In this document: positions 42,052 through 51,323 of the stretch, piece after piece
How positions within the stretch are numbered: position 1 is the first letter of the stretch
How the letters are laid out: each line of letters opens with the position of its first letter
Source: Tetraselmis striata
Lineage: Eukaryota; Chlorophyta; Chlorodendrophyceae; Chlorodendrales; Chlorodendraceae
NCBI GenBank assembly: GCA_006384855.1
Contig: VCJN01000257.1
Span: 1-64,000 of the forward strand
Length of the DNA stretch: 64,000 nt
Direction of reading: 5' to 3'
Notes under the pieces: model-generated
Database searches by the model: none
The model's input: only the letters and a program-made list of their open reading frames with translations
Told to the model about the DNA's origin: nothing
Position numbers and translations under genes: made by a program

Positions 42052-42784
42052 TATTGTGACTTATTCTGAGTTTTATTGTGGCGGTCCACCGGGAGCCGTT
42101 GAGGTCGAGGAAGCGGCCGTTGTCGTCCTCCAGGCGACACACGATGAAGGAGACGGCCATGTTTTTGCACTCGACCCACGCGTCGGTCGTGTGGTGCTCG
42201 AGCTCGTTGAACTGGGACGTGAGCGGGATCTTGGCGAGGACGTTGGAGGTGCGGCGCGTGATGGGGTCGCGGTTGGAGGTGTGGAGGGACGTGCGGAGGA
42301 AGATGGAGGAGGTTCGCGTGAGGTCGACGCCGCGGGGCGCCTCGAGCTGGCCGTCGGAGCTGGTGTCGCCTGGGGCTAGCCCGAGGAGGGATGAGCATGT
42401 GGTGGCGGCGTCGACGGCGACTTCGGCGATGTGGTCCGAGACGAGCGTCACCTTGTTGGTGGCGGGCGAGTACACCATTTCGAAGGTGTACAGGAGGCTG
42501 GGGTTGACGAACTCGATGAGCTCGTCGATCGACCTGTTCCCGTGCGGGAGGGTTATGATCTCGGCCCGGCCGCCGGGATCGCCCGGGGTGTAGTACCGGA
42601 GCGCGAGGGTGTCGTTGTCGGCGAAGACCGAGTAAAAGGTGTGCGGGATCCACGCGTTCAGGAGCCGCGCTTCGAGGAAGTGGCGGGCCGGGACGTCGAT
42701 CGCGTCGGGGAGCCAGAACACGTGCGATCCGTCGGGGAACACGAAGTCGCTGTGCTGGGTGTCGAGAAACAGCTGCTGAAGCAT
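41918..42784 (-). CDS. Virion structural protein, penton/minor-capsid-like candidate
   Basis: 288 residues from ATG 42784. The first 220 residues follow a layout seen in PLV and giant-virus structural proteins. An aromatic N-terminus leads into LLNAWIPHTFYSVFADNDTL (the P-x-x-F/Y-Y...N element), then IITLPHGNRSIDELIEFVN, VYSPATNKVTLVSD, and LLGLAP. The C-terminal 40 residues are low-complexity and overlap the fibre start by 134 bp in another frame, so they may not be conserved. With no other candidate, this is the best guess for the penton. Identity needs a structure-based search. Confidence 0.5.
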   Translation of the reverse strand: MLQQLFLDTQHSDFVFPDGSHVFWLPDAIDVPARHFLEARLLNAWIPHTFYSVFADNDTLALRYYTPGDPGGRAEIITLPHGNRSIDELIEFVNPSLLYTFEMVYSPATNKVTLVSDHIAEVAVDAATTCSSLLGLAPGDTSSDGQLEAPRGVDLTRTSSIFLRTSLHTSNRDPITRRTSNVLAKIPLTSQFNELEHHTTDAWVECKNMAVSFIVCRLEDDNGRFLDLNGSRWTATIKLRISHNNAEVSDGVRALESQRQADARGGQFGASAGTREPQQPARGGGGEP

Positions 42785-42794
42785 TTCAGTTTAC

Positions 42795-43313
42795 TCAGTA
42801 TATCACGAATTCGGGGAGGGGCGGGGACTGCGGGATCGCGGGCGCCTTCTTCTTGCGCGTTTTCGGGATCGGGATCGGGTCGGAGGGGGGCGGAAGCTGG
42901 TGGGAAGCTGCAAAACAGCGTGTTTTTTCGTCCGGAAGCTGCGGGGAAGCTGCCGGAAGTACGGAAACACGCGGTTTCCTGGCCTTCCTGGTCGGCTTGG
43001 GCGGCGGCTGGGGCGGGTTGAGGTACTCCTCGTACAGCCTCTCCATGATCTCGCGCTTCTCCGATTTCTTCCGCCTCGCCTTGGCCAGGTGCTCCACCAT
43101 CCGGGCGCTGGGCTGCCGCTTGGTCACTCCCGTGGCCCTTTCAACTGGCTCTCCTCGCTCTCCTTCTCCTCGCTCTCCTTCTCCTCGATCTCCTTCTCCT
43201 CGATCTCCTGAGGCTTCTCCGCTTTCCTCGAGCTGGGAATCGCCCGATTCAGACACTCGCTCAAGTACGTCACCATTCCGATCGCCACCAGGGTTCTCCA
43301 CGCGGCCGTCCAT
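42795..43313 (-). CDS. Viral hypothetical protein with acidic repeats and basic helix
   Basis: 172 residues from ATG 43313. An acidic Gly/Glu/Arg repeat (residues 30-55) precedes SARMVEHLAKARRKKSEKRE, a helix pattern common in small viral proteins, then a Pro-rich basic tail ending LPEFVIY. The N-terminal third overlaps 43124-43321 in another frame. The acidic repeat may be an out-of-frame reading of that gene, in which case the true start would be the inner Met (MVEHLAKARR). Function unknown. Confidence 0.45.
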   Translation of the reverse strand: MDGRVENPGGDRNGDVLERVSESGDSQLEESGEASGDRGEGDRGEGERGEGERGEPVERATGVTKRQPSARMVEHLAKARRKKSEKREIMERLYEEYLNPPQPPPKPTRKARKPRVSVLPAASPQLPDEKTRCFAASHQLPPPSDPIPIPKTRKKKAPAIPQSPPLPEFVIY

Positions 43314-43321
43314 GGGTCCAT
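43124..43321 (-). CDS. Small membrane-anchored viral protein candidate
   Basis: 65 residues from ATG 43321, the first ATG after the divergent promoter. It starts with MDPWTAAWRTLVAIGMVTYL, a likely membrane segment, and ends in a strongly charged tail of EIEEKE/ESEEKE repeats. It overlaps 42795-43313 in another frame over 190 bp. Either two proteins are made from overlapping frames, or a frameshift joins this N-terminus to the basic helix of the next gene. Confidence 0.4.
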   Translation of the reverse strand: MDPWTAAWRTLVAIGMVTYLSECLNRAIPSSRKAEKPQEIEEKEIEEKESEEKESEESQLKGPRE

Positions 43322-43340
43322 TTGTGTCTATCTATAAAAA
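43314..43340. promoter_or_regulatory. Divergent promoter candidate
   Basis: The 27 bp between opposite-facing starts read GGTCCATTTGTGTCTATCTA then TAAAAA. The TATCTATAAAAA on the plus strand and TTTTTTATAGATAG on the minus strand are TATA-like in both directions. Confidence 0.45.
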
Positions 43341-43559
43341 ATGTCGCCGGCCACGACCCCTCCCGCGATCGACGATATCGATTTCCTGCTCCTGCGGGAG
43401 CCGAACTACGGGAGGCGCGAGTGGTGGGCCGCGAAGTACCCGGGGTTCACCCCGGAGCAGTGCGAGATCCTGGAGATCCAGTGCTGGGCGGAGGCGGAAC
43501 CGAAGGAAACAAGAGGAAAGATTAAAAAGCTATGCCGAAAGCGGGAGAGTTCGAGATAG
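43341..43559 (+). CDS. Small viral hypothetical protein
   Basis: 72 residues from ATG 43341: MSPATTPPAIDDIDFLLLRE, then WWAAKYPGFTPEQCEILEIQ and a Lys/Arg-rich end. It is the first gene of the plus-strand group and overlaps the packaging ATPase by 28 bp, which suggests co-expression. Not recognised; the PGFTPEQCEILE helix looks like a genuine folded segment. Confidence 0.5.
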   Translation: MSPATTPPAIDDIDFLLLREPNYGRREWWAAKYPGFTPEQCEILEIQCWAEAEPKETRGKIKKLCRKRESSR

Positions 43560-44254
43560 TCGAGCGGTCGGCCTTCGCGATCGATCCCCCGGAGTTCCTG
43601 TGCGATCGTCCGATATGCAAGCAGATCGTGGCGCCGCTTCCGAGCCGGCCGTTTTTCATGGCGATCATCGGGAGCGCGGGGTCGGGGAAGACGAGCCTGA
43701 TGATTAATATGTTGACCAGCCGGAAGGCGTACCAGCGGGCGTTCCACCGCGTCCACGTCGTGATGCCTCCTCACAGCGTGGCCAGCCTGAAGAACAACCC
43801 GTTCGAGGAGCACGAGCGGATGTACGGCGAGCTGGATTTCGACACCCTGGGCGGGATTCGGGAGGGCGTTCGGGAGGCGGGCGACTCGAAGAAGAACAGC
43901 CTTCTGATTCTGGACGACGTGACGGTCGCCCTGAAGGATTTGGACGTCCAGCGCGATCTTAAGGATCTGATATACAATCGTCGGCATTACCGCCTCTCGA
44001 TTATCATTCTGGTGCAGTCGTACATCGCGATGCCGCTGTCGATCCGGAAGAGCCTGAGCCACTTCGCGATGTTCAAGCCTCGGAACAAGAAGGAGTACGA
44101 GGCGATATTTAACGAGATAATCAGCATGGACCGGGCGGAGGCCGAGCGGATGATGAGGTTCGTGTACGACGACCAGTTCGCGTTCCTGTTCGCGGACGTG
44201 GAGCGCGGCCAGTTCTTCAAGAAGTTTGATCTGATTCGGGTTTCGGGCGAGTGA
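43532..44254 (+). CDS. FtsK/HerA-type genome-packaging ATPase (A32-like)
   Basis: 240 residues from ATG 43532. Walker A is IIGSAGSGKTSLM (about residues 45-57) and Walker B is NSLLILDDVTVAL (about 122-134). An RRHYRLSIIILVQSY stretch provides the following strand and polar residue, and an Arg-rich FKPRNKKEYEAIFNE segment follows. Length and motif order fit the packaging ATPases of PLVs, virophages and nucleocytoplasmic viruses, which pump DNA into capsids. The frame is intact. It starts within the end of the preceding small gene. Confidence 0.88.
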   Translation: MPKAGEFEIVERSAFAIDPPEFLCDRPICKQIVAPLPSRPFFMAIIGSAGSGKTSLMINMLTSRKAYQRAFHRVHVVMPPHSVASLKNNPFEEHERMYGELDFDTLGGIREGVREAGDSKKNSLLILDDVTVALKDLDVQRDLKDLIYNRRHYRLSIIILVQSYIAMPLSIRKSLSHFAMFKPRNKKEYEAIFNEIISMDRAEAERMMRFVYDDQFAFLFADVERGQFFKKFDLIRVSGE

Positions 44255-44316
44255 TCTTGGGGAACGTCCGCCGGGGGGCCGAGTTCTCGACGCCGAAAAT
44301 TTATCAATAAAAACAA

Positions 44317-44637
44317 ATGCCGAGGCAGACCAGGCGAGTGAAGGACCCCTGCGCTTGCAAGAAGAAGAAGGGAACGGGATCGCGGTGCGGGTGCGGGACT
44401 TCGTCTCGGCGGCGCGCGCCCCGAAGGGCCCCGGCGGCGGCCGCGGGCCCCGAGCCTTTCGCGAAGGGATGGAACACGTACTACCCCACGCACGCGCCGT
44501 TCGGCATCGACCACGCCTACGGGCAGCGTCCGATGTTGCCGGTCGTGGTTCCTCACAACACCGGGAAACCCCTGGGCCACGCCGCGGGCGGGAACATCCT
44601 GGGCGGGTCGGCCGAGCGGGCTAGAACAGTAATTTAA
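44317..44637 (+). CDS. Small Cys-rich/basic viral protein at the right end
   Basis: 106 residues from ATG 44317, preceded by the AT-rich leader AAAATTTATCAATAAAAACA. The N-terminus has CACKKKKGTGSRCGCG, the middle is Ala/Arg-rich, and the end reads PFGIDHAYGQRPMLPVVVPH. Such small basic proteins near packaging genes can be virion DNA-binding proteins, but that is a guess. The coding region ends just before the apparent right limit of viral sequence and may be truncated. Confidence 0.5.
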   Translation: MPRQTRRVKDPCACKKKKGTGSRCGCGTSSRRRAPRRAPAAAAGPEPFAKGWNTYYPTHAPFGIDHAYGQRPMLPVVVPHNTGKPLGHAAGGNILGGSAERARTVI

Positions 44638-44638
44638 C

Positions 44639-44917
44639 CTATTTTGCACCGTGGAATTCATTTTGCACCGTAGGGTTTGTTTATACCCTAGTTCCCGGGT
44701 TTACTATCAGTACTTAAGACTCACTGGTGATGTAGCTTGGGTTTGTAGACCTTGGGTGCAGTGCAGCATTCATTAGCATGAAGGCCAGCCGCGACGCATA
44801 TCCAATGTTGGTTTTGGAGCATTTTGTCCAAAATGGGACAAGATGAGGCAATGATATCAATATTTATTATGATTATTACATCCAGCGGCTAGCTAGCCAC
44901 AAGACGTTGCTAATAGT
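44639..44917. other. Right junction of the viral element
   Basis: ATTTTGCACCGT occurs twice in the first 40 bp after the last viral stop, followed by AT-rich sequence with no gene. No inverted copy is seen at the left end, so the true viral terminus is not visible here. Confidence 0.35.
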
Positions 44918-45884
44918 TTATTCGTTGAGCATCCCCAACTCAAGCAAGTCCTTCTTCGTGGCTGCGTTAAACTTGACGACTCCGCCGGGTTTGCGTTGCG
45001 CTGGGGTGGTTGACATAATGTGGACGCAGTTGTTTCGTGGCTGGCTGATTTGCCACCCAGTTTGCGCATATGTCTTCACGACTTGGACGCTTTCACCGTA
45101 CCACTTCTTTCTGACCATGGTGCCGTTCTCGTTGAACACCTCTCGACTTCCCGACGCGTCGTGGATGGCCTTCGCGTACGATAGGGGGACGGCTTCAACA
45201 AGCTTCAAAGGAAGCGTCAGGCACTTCTCCCAGCTTGTGTCAACTGGCTTCTTCCCTCCTTTTGTCTGCGCGTACAACCATAGGGGCATGAGGGGTTTGC
45301 CCTTTGCATCGGCATGGAAGGGCTCGTATACGGCCACGGTCAACGTGTCTTCGGTAGTCTCGCGCGACTTCACAAGCCCGATGACGAATCTCGACTCCCA
45401 ATCACCAAGAGTTTCGGGACACTTGTCTTCCTCATGCACCTGACGATGGCCAAGACCGCGAGCTATGTTAGTCCCGAGCGAGACACCACGCCATTTTTGT
45501 CCCAGTTGGGACAAAATAACAAGCAAGGTAGATGAACCAAATTGTTTTGTCCCGTAAAGGACAAAAATGACAAACAATGGGACTCACATCGGAGACGTCG
45601 ATGACAACGAGGTTCGAGCCCTTTGCATCGCTGGGCGATGTGTTGTCATGAAGCCTCTCCTTGGCGCCGGCGTGAACTCCCCGGAAGGCGCTGTCATCTT
45701 GAAGCACTTGAGCACGAACCTCGGCTTCAACGCGAGCGGCTTCGGCATTGTTGAGGTCTGCGTTGGTAGCCATCGTTTGACGTGCCTCGGCGGGCGCGGT
45801 CTGCCCGTGCTCGCGCAAGAAGTCGTCAACTTCCTCTTTCCGTTGCGGCCAGAACCCGGAGAAAGCTGCATGTAGGTTTTGCAT
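44918..45884 (-). CDS. Two-exon unidentified protein
   Basis: Exon 1 (45588-45884) ends GAT|GTGAGT. A 148-bp intron ends with a CTAAC branch-like site and CGTCAG. Exon 2 (44918-45439) continues in phase 0, total 272 residues. The N-terminus is charged and helical (WPQRKEEVDDFLREHGQTAP, AEAARVEAEVRAQVLQDD). The C-terminal part seems globular (CPETLGDWESRFVIGLVKSR, KWYGESVQVVKTYAQTGWQI). The intron holds TTTGTCCC/GGGACAAA inverted motifs also seen in the minisatellites at 47-49 kb. The proposed ATG lies in or at the edge of a SINE. Family unknown; host or transposon gene. Confidence 0.5.
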
Positions 45885-45885
45885 G

Positions 45886-46075
45886 TAGCCATCATACTAT
45901 TAGACCGTTGCCTCGTTCGAACTCCAAGGGGCTAATGCATCCACCGGGTAAACCCGGGACACATACGGGTCTGGACGATATTGGAATGCCCTGAAATAAC
46001 AGAGCCGGGACGAATCGAACCGGGGACCTCCGGAGTAGGACATCACCGCTTTATACCGGGCGGACAGACAACGAG
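45886..46075 (-). mobile_element. tRNA-derived SINE, copy 2 (inverted)
   Basis: On the minus strand the head reads GTCCGCCCGGTATAAAGCGG and GGTTCGATTCGTCCCGGCTC (B-box-like). It is followed by GTGTCCCGGGTTTACCCGG, GATGCATTAGCCCC and GAACGAGGCAACGGTCTAAT, as in the copies at 21388 and 61492. It abuts the start of the gene at 44918-45884. Confidence 0.65.
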
Positions 46076-46424
46076 GTAGTGTAGTACTGTAGTGCGACTA
46101 GTAGTCCTCGTGCCTGTAGTTCTCGCGTAGTGTGGCAGCGACTAGTACCCGTAGTCCCATATTATGGACTGGGGATTGCTACCCGCGTAAAAAAATAAGA
46201 AAAATCATTAGTCGCTATATGGGCTATCCGCAAAACCACCCAAAATGGCACTAGGAAACGCCCACCTGTGGTAAGAACTCTACAGAACAGTTGCGGGCAT
46301 ACCGCTGCGGGTACTTCAGGGTTTAGTCGCTAGCAGTCGCGCAATACGAGCTGTATTTTACATGCTGAGCAATCCTTTTAGTCGCGCCATTAATAATAAA
46401 TAGCCGGCTGTCGTGATATTACTG

Positions 46425-47950
46425 TCGTGATATGCTCGTCGCAATCCTTAGCGCTATCACACTAATCCTTGGCGGTAGCGCCTGGAACCCTTCTTCTACT
46501 TGCTGCACATGGGTACCCGAGTCGCTACTCGCTACTGCGACTCGCTACCAGAGGCTTATCGCTCTTGTGGTCGCTTTATTTTACCGCCTGGCAGTCGCGC
46601 CATTGTAGGAGCCGTATTTTATATAGCGAGCGATCCTTATTATACGCTGATTAGCACCATTAGTAGCTGATTCGTACGTGCAGTCGCGCTACGACAGTAT
46701 CTGCTAGCTACGGCGACTGTACTACTACCAGGGGCGGTAGTGGTACGGTAACTAATAATAAAAATTCCGCCGACAGGTACAGGTACGCGCACCTGCTACT
46801 AAGGGATAAGGATCACCACACGTGAAGATTTTTCGTACGTCGTCGCGCGGTGCTACATATATAGTGGCTATTATCCCCTTATACACGACTCCGGGTATGG
46901 GCAGTGGACTACTGGTATGGGTACTGCTATGGGCCTTACGCGACTACCCGTACCAGGTATCGCTCGTAGATATTTGCCAATACCCCGTCCCGTACTGGTA
47001 CCAGAAAGAGAATATTGTGGGCGGGTTAGTGAATCCAATTAGGGAATCTTCCTACTCGCTGTAGTAACTGTAGTGCGCCTGTGTGTGTACTCGCTACCAG
47101 TAAAGCAGGTACTACTCGCTACACCTACTAGCGACTACACCTCGCTACACCTACTGCTGGCTGTACTCGCTACGTGCAGCGACTGTTTTCGTCCCACTGA
47201 TGACAGACCGTTTCGTCCCACTGATGACAAACCGTTTCGTCCCACTGAGGACAAACCGTTTCGTCCCACTGATGACAAACCGTTTCGTCCCACTGATGAC
47301 AAACCGTTTTGTCCCACTGATGACAAACCGTTTCGTCCCACTGATGACAAACCGTTTTGTCCCACTGATGACAAACCGTTTCGTCCCACTGATGACAAAC
47401 CGTTTTGTCCCATTGATGACAGACCGTTTTGTCCCACTGATGACAAACCGTTTCGTCCCGCTGATGACAAACCGTTTCGTCCCACTGATGACAGACCTAT
47501 TTCCCTTGCAAGACCTTAAGTACTGCGGTTTAATTATGTTGTGTGCTTAACTACTGCGATTGATCAAAATGCTAAATAACCACTCATGACGGTCGATGTG
47601 TATGGGGGAGTACAGGTCAAAGCTCCACCTGCTCACCCTCCGCCCCCCCCCCCCTCAGTCCACCACCAAACGTCCCTACTAGTGCCGCCGCGGCGGCCTG
47701 ACGAGACATGTAATACTACCTAGCAGGACCATGATACCGCTCGTCTCGTTCGGGCTTGTATTCCTGCCGACTTAGTTGCCTATCCAACTCGAACGCGGGC
47801 GTACATTACACCGCATCCGGAGGGGACCTGACCGAACTCGCCAGATCTGGCCGCAACACGCGTCGAGCAGGCGGGCATGTACTGTAAGCGCGCACAACTC
47901 ACCTGGGGTGGCATCGTCCTTGTCTCCTTGGCGTGCCGAGAGGTGCGCCT
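46425..47950 (+). repeat. Left arm of a large inverted repeat
   Basis: About 1.5 kb that reappears inverted at about 48700-50165. Examples: GCTCGTCGCAATCCTTAGCG at the outer end, GGGATAAGGATCACCACACG near 46803, the 24-bp minisatellite, and AACTCACCTGGGGTGGC near the inner end. The arms differ by small indels, by substitutions and in minisatellite copy number. Confidence 0.9.
47189..47505 (+). repeat. 24-bp minisatellite, 13 units (left arm)
   Basis: Unit TGATGACAAACCGTTTCGTC plus CCAC, thirteen in a row at exact 24-bp spacing, with C/T and A/G variants (GACAGACC, TTTTGTCCC). The period is eight codons, so frames stay open and encode PTDDKPFR repeats without being a likely gene. Confidence 0.95.
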
Positions 47951-48699
47951 GCTGATCAGAGACGAGCCCTTGCCAGTCTCGTTGTCGGCGACCTCACCGG
48001 AGTACTACTCCATATGTACTTTCTTTTCTCAACCTCCTTCCGATCACAGGCACGCGCGTCGCAATCACACGAGTAGTCGCTGCGGCACGAACGCGGCGGT
48101 ACTGTACTTGTGGTGTGTGACGCGCCCGATCCTAGATAGAGAAGAGGCCGTGCTTTCGACCGTCGCCATGCTGCAGCGTTGGGCGAGTGGTGGGGGCGGT
48201 GGAGGACGGTGATCTGTGGTGAGGAAGAGGCGGCGGATGATGACCGTTCTCGGACGGGCCGTTGACTGGGCGGCATAATCTCAAACTATGGGTAAAAATA
48301 ATTGACCGAGCTGCTGATAGTTTTGTACTAGTACGTATACCGAAATCCAATCCAAGGAATATATCATCCCATACGGGAATATTATTGCCACGCTACTGTA
48401 TACTCTCGTACCGGTATGACTCTCGAGTAGAGAATATATAATCCCATACGGGAGAACCAGTAATCGCAATTTATATTCGCAGTAGTTTGCCCTTTATATT
48501 CGACGCAGTGCAAAGTACATGTACGGAGGCACCTGATGACCACAACGAGGTGCACTATAGTGCGCGCGCGCGCGGTTGGTCTGGCAGGGGTCAGAGCGGC
48601 GGCAAACGGAAATCAGGTCATTTCCACCTCACCCTCACCGCTCCCGACCCAGAACCCGCCGCTGATCTGCCGCGCCGGACCCAGCTACCGCCAGGATGG
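47951..48699. other. Central spacer of the large inverted repeat
   Basis: About 750 bp of unique sequence. It contains short pairs such as ATATCATCCCATACGGGA and ATATAATCCCATACGGGA (about 48359 and 48436). No supported gene; a possible GATGCCACC...CAG|GTGAGTT splice-like site occurs at both arm edges. Confidence 0.4.
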
Positions 48700-50165
48700 C
48701 GCAGCACAAGAACGAGCCTGCCAACGGGAAATAAGACAAGGATGACGCCACCCCAGGTGAGTTGCGCGTACAGTAGCTGCCTGCCTGCTCGACGTGTGAT
48801 GTGGCCAGATCTGTCTCGTCGCCGCGGCGGGACTAGTGAGGATTCCTGGTGGTGGACTAGGGGGGGGGGGGGGGGCGACTCCCCTATACACATCGACCGT
48901 CATGAGTGGTTATTTAGCATTTTGATCAAGCGCAGTAGTTAAGCACACAACATAATTAAACCGCAGTACTTAAGGTCTTGCAAGGGAAATAGGTCTGTCA
49001 TCAGTGGGACGAAACGGTTTGTCATCAGCGGGACGAAACGGTTTGTCATCAGTGGGACAAAACGGTCTGTCATCAGTGGGACAAAACGGTTTGTCATCAG
49101 TGGGACGAAACGGTTTGTCATCAGTGGGACAAAACGGTTTGTCATCAGTGGGACGAAACGGTTTGTCATCAGTGGGACAAAACGGTTTGTCATCAGTGGG
49201 ACGAAACGGTCTGTCATCAGTGGGACGAAACGGTTTGTCCTCAGTGGGACAAAACGGTTTGTCATCAGTGGGACGAAACGGTCTGTCATCAGTGGGACAA
49301 AACGGTCTGTCATCAGTGGGACGAAACGGTTTGTCCTCAGTGGGACGAAACGGTCTGTCATCAGTGGGACGAAAACAGTCGCTGCACGTAGCGAGTACAG
49401 CCAGCAGTAGGTGTAGCGAGGTGTAGTCGCTAGTAGGTGTATCGAGTAGTACCTGCTTTACTGGTAGCGAGTACACACACAGACGCACTACAGTTACTAC
49501 AGCGAGTAGGAAGATTCCCTACTTGGATTCCCTAACCCGCCCACAATATTCTCTTTCCGGTACCAGTACGGGACGGGGTATTGGCAAATATCTACGAGCG
49601 ATACCTGGTACGGGTAGTCGCGTAAGGCCCATAGCAGTACCCATACCAGTAGTCCACTGCCCATACCCGGAGTCGCTACAGGCAGTCGCGTATAAGGGTA
49701 TAATAGCCACTATATATGTAGCACCGCGCGACGACGTACGAAAAATCTTCATGTGTGGTGATCCTTATCCCTTAGTAGCAGGTGCGCGTACCTGTACCTG
49801 TCGGCGGAATTTATATTATTAGTCACTATGGTTACCGTACCACTACCGCACTACCGCCCCTGGTAGTAGTACAGTCGCCGTAGCTAGATACTGTCGTAGC
49901 GCGACTGCACGTACGAATCAGCTACTAATGGCGCTAATCAGCGTATAATAAGGATCGCTCGCTATGTAAAATACGGCTCCTACAATGGCGCGACTGCTAG
50001 GCGGTAAAATGAAGCGACCACAAGAGCGATTAGCCTCTGGTCGTAGCGAGTCGCAGTAGCGAGTAGCGACTCAGGTACCCATGTGCAGCAAGTAGAAGAA
50101 GGGTTCCAGGCGCTACCGCCAAGGATTGGTGTATAATAGCGCTAAGGATTGCGACGAGCATATCA
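48700..50165 (-). repeat. Right arm of the large inverted repeat
   Basis: Inverse of 46425-47950. Outer end near 50163 reads CGCTAAGGATTGCGACGAGC, the complement of the left outer end. Together with its partner it could form a long hairpin or be the long terminal inverted repeats of a DNA element about 3.7 kb long. Confidence 0.9.
48993..49376 (-). repeat. 24-bp minisatellite, 16 units (right arm)
   Basis: Reverse complement of the left-arm array with sixteen units (three more). The order of variant units differs, so the arrays have changed since the arms were made. Confidence 0.95.
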
Positions 50166-51323
50166 GCACAGCATCTGGTACCTGTAGTAGCGATATACAA
50201 CATCCTGCTGTAGAGGTACCAGTAATAGGCGGCGGAACTATTCGCTTGGAAATAACGTATAATTCTAATTTATATTTAAAATAATATCATAATAAAAGGG
50301 TGGTAGTGTCATTGGCACCCAATGGGTGCACTCTTACTTTTGCCTACGTCTAATTTGTGCGTACGTCTTGGGGCAGCGGCAGGTCAGGTGAGGGATGATG
50401 TCTTGGCGGTCGGGTTGGAGGGCATGAGCTTCACCATTCAGATCGGAGCACGGCCCGTGATCCAGCCCTACGACTGCGGTAACGACCTATGCTAGGTCCA
50501 TAGTAGAATGATAATTTAATCTGGGCCAGCTAATTATACTCGTAGTCCGACTCTACTACCACATGTACCCATTAGCCACTACCTGTACTCGTGCATATAT
50601 TACCGCGACGACGATCGACGATATATGATGAGCAGCAAGCGCAGTGCTGAATAATATGGTCCACTACTTCTTTAGTCATCGTCCATTTTGAGAGAGTTGC
50701 AACTGAAGTGCACTAACGGCCCTCGGACGAGGGACACTGGGAAGACGGGCCTTCAAATATTCAAATATTCATGTAGCCGTCCAAGACAAGGTGCCATGTA
50801 GCCAAAGGACCCCTAGGGGACGCGTCTGACAAAATAAATCCCCAGACGGAACAATGATGCCGGCGACGGCTGATCGTGTGTGTTGCCATCGGCGAAGTTT
50901 CCGAGATACAACTCGTGCAGTACGCAGGCAAATACATGATATCTCCGCGGGATACATCATCCGCGGGATCATACAAGTAAATTATTCCAGTGTCCCCGTA
51001 ACCCCACCCGCTGCGTGCCATGTCTTGACGACAACGTCGCTGGTCAACTAGTGAGACCCTCCTCCGCCTACATGTGGCGGAACCACCCCAAGGTGCCTGC
51101 TCACACCGCGTTGGTGCTGAGTATTTATACAAATCCTGCATTATATTCATATATTATTACTATGTTGCCGTATTTAGTCGCTATTGTATAATATGTGAGT
51201 TACGGCGTATCAAAAGTACCGAAAGCATCCCGGGTGACATAACATAGCAATGCGATCAACATAAAAAAATATCGCCTCGTCGGTTTGCCACGCATTCAGG
51301 TCCCTGCTGCATGACTTCGGTGT
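50166..51323. other. AT-richer stretch without a supported gene
   Basis: Contains only short frames with no recognisable motif. GGTGTTGTGAGCAGG-like complement motifs and TATATTATTACTATG occur near 51100-51170. I see no RNA gene. Confidence 0.4.

Larger units (their letters stand above)
31707..44638. mobile_element. Endogenous polinton-like virus / virophage-type element, probably incomplete
   Basis: About 13 kb of densely packed, mostly intronless genes with short AT-rich leaders, in contrast to the sparse intron-bearing flanks. Hallmarks: TVpol-SF3 helicase fusion, tyrosine recombinase, FtsK/HerA (A32-type) packaging ATPase, penton-like protein, fibre, viral zinc-binding protein and DNA methyltransferase. 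This set fits Preplasmiviricota PLVs. I find no double jelly-roll major capsid protein, no protease and no clear terminal inverted repeats or target duplication. The left limit is taken from the methyltransferase stop and could extend to about 31594. The right limit is after the last viral-looking frame. Confidence 0.8.

Noticed and set aside
47189-49376. CRISPR array
   Set aside because: The units are contiguous 24-bp minisatellite repeats without unique spacers, next to eukaryotic spliced genes.
47073-49488. PTDDKPFR-repeat proteins in both inverted-repeat arms
   Set aside because: No ATG start; open frames follow from the 24-bp period. The DNA repeat explains them.
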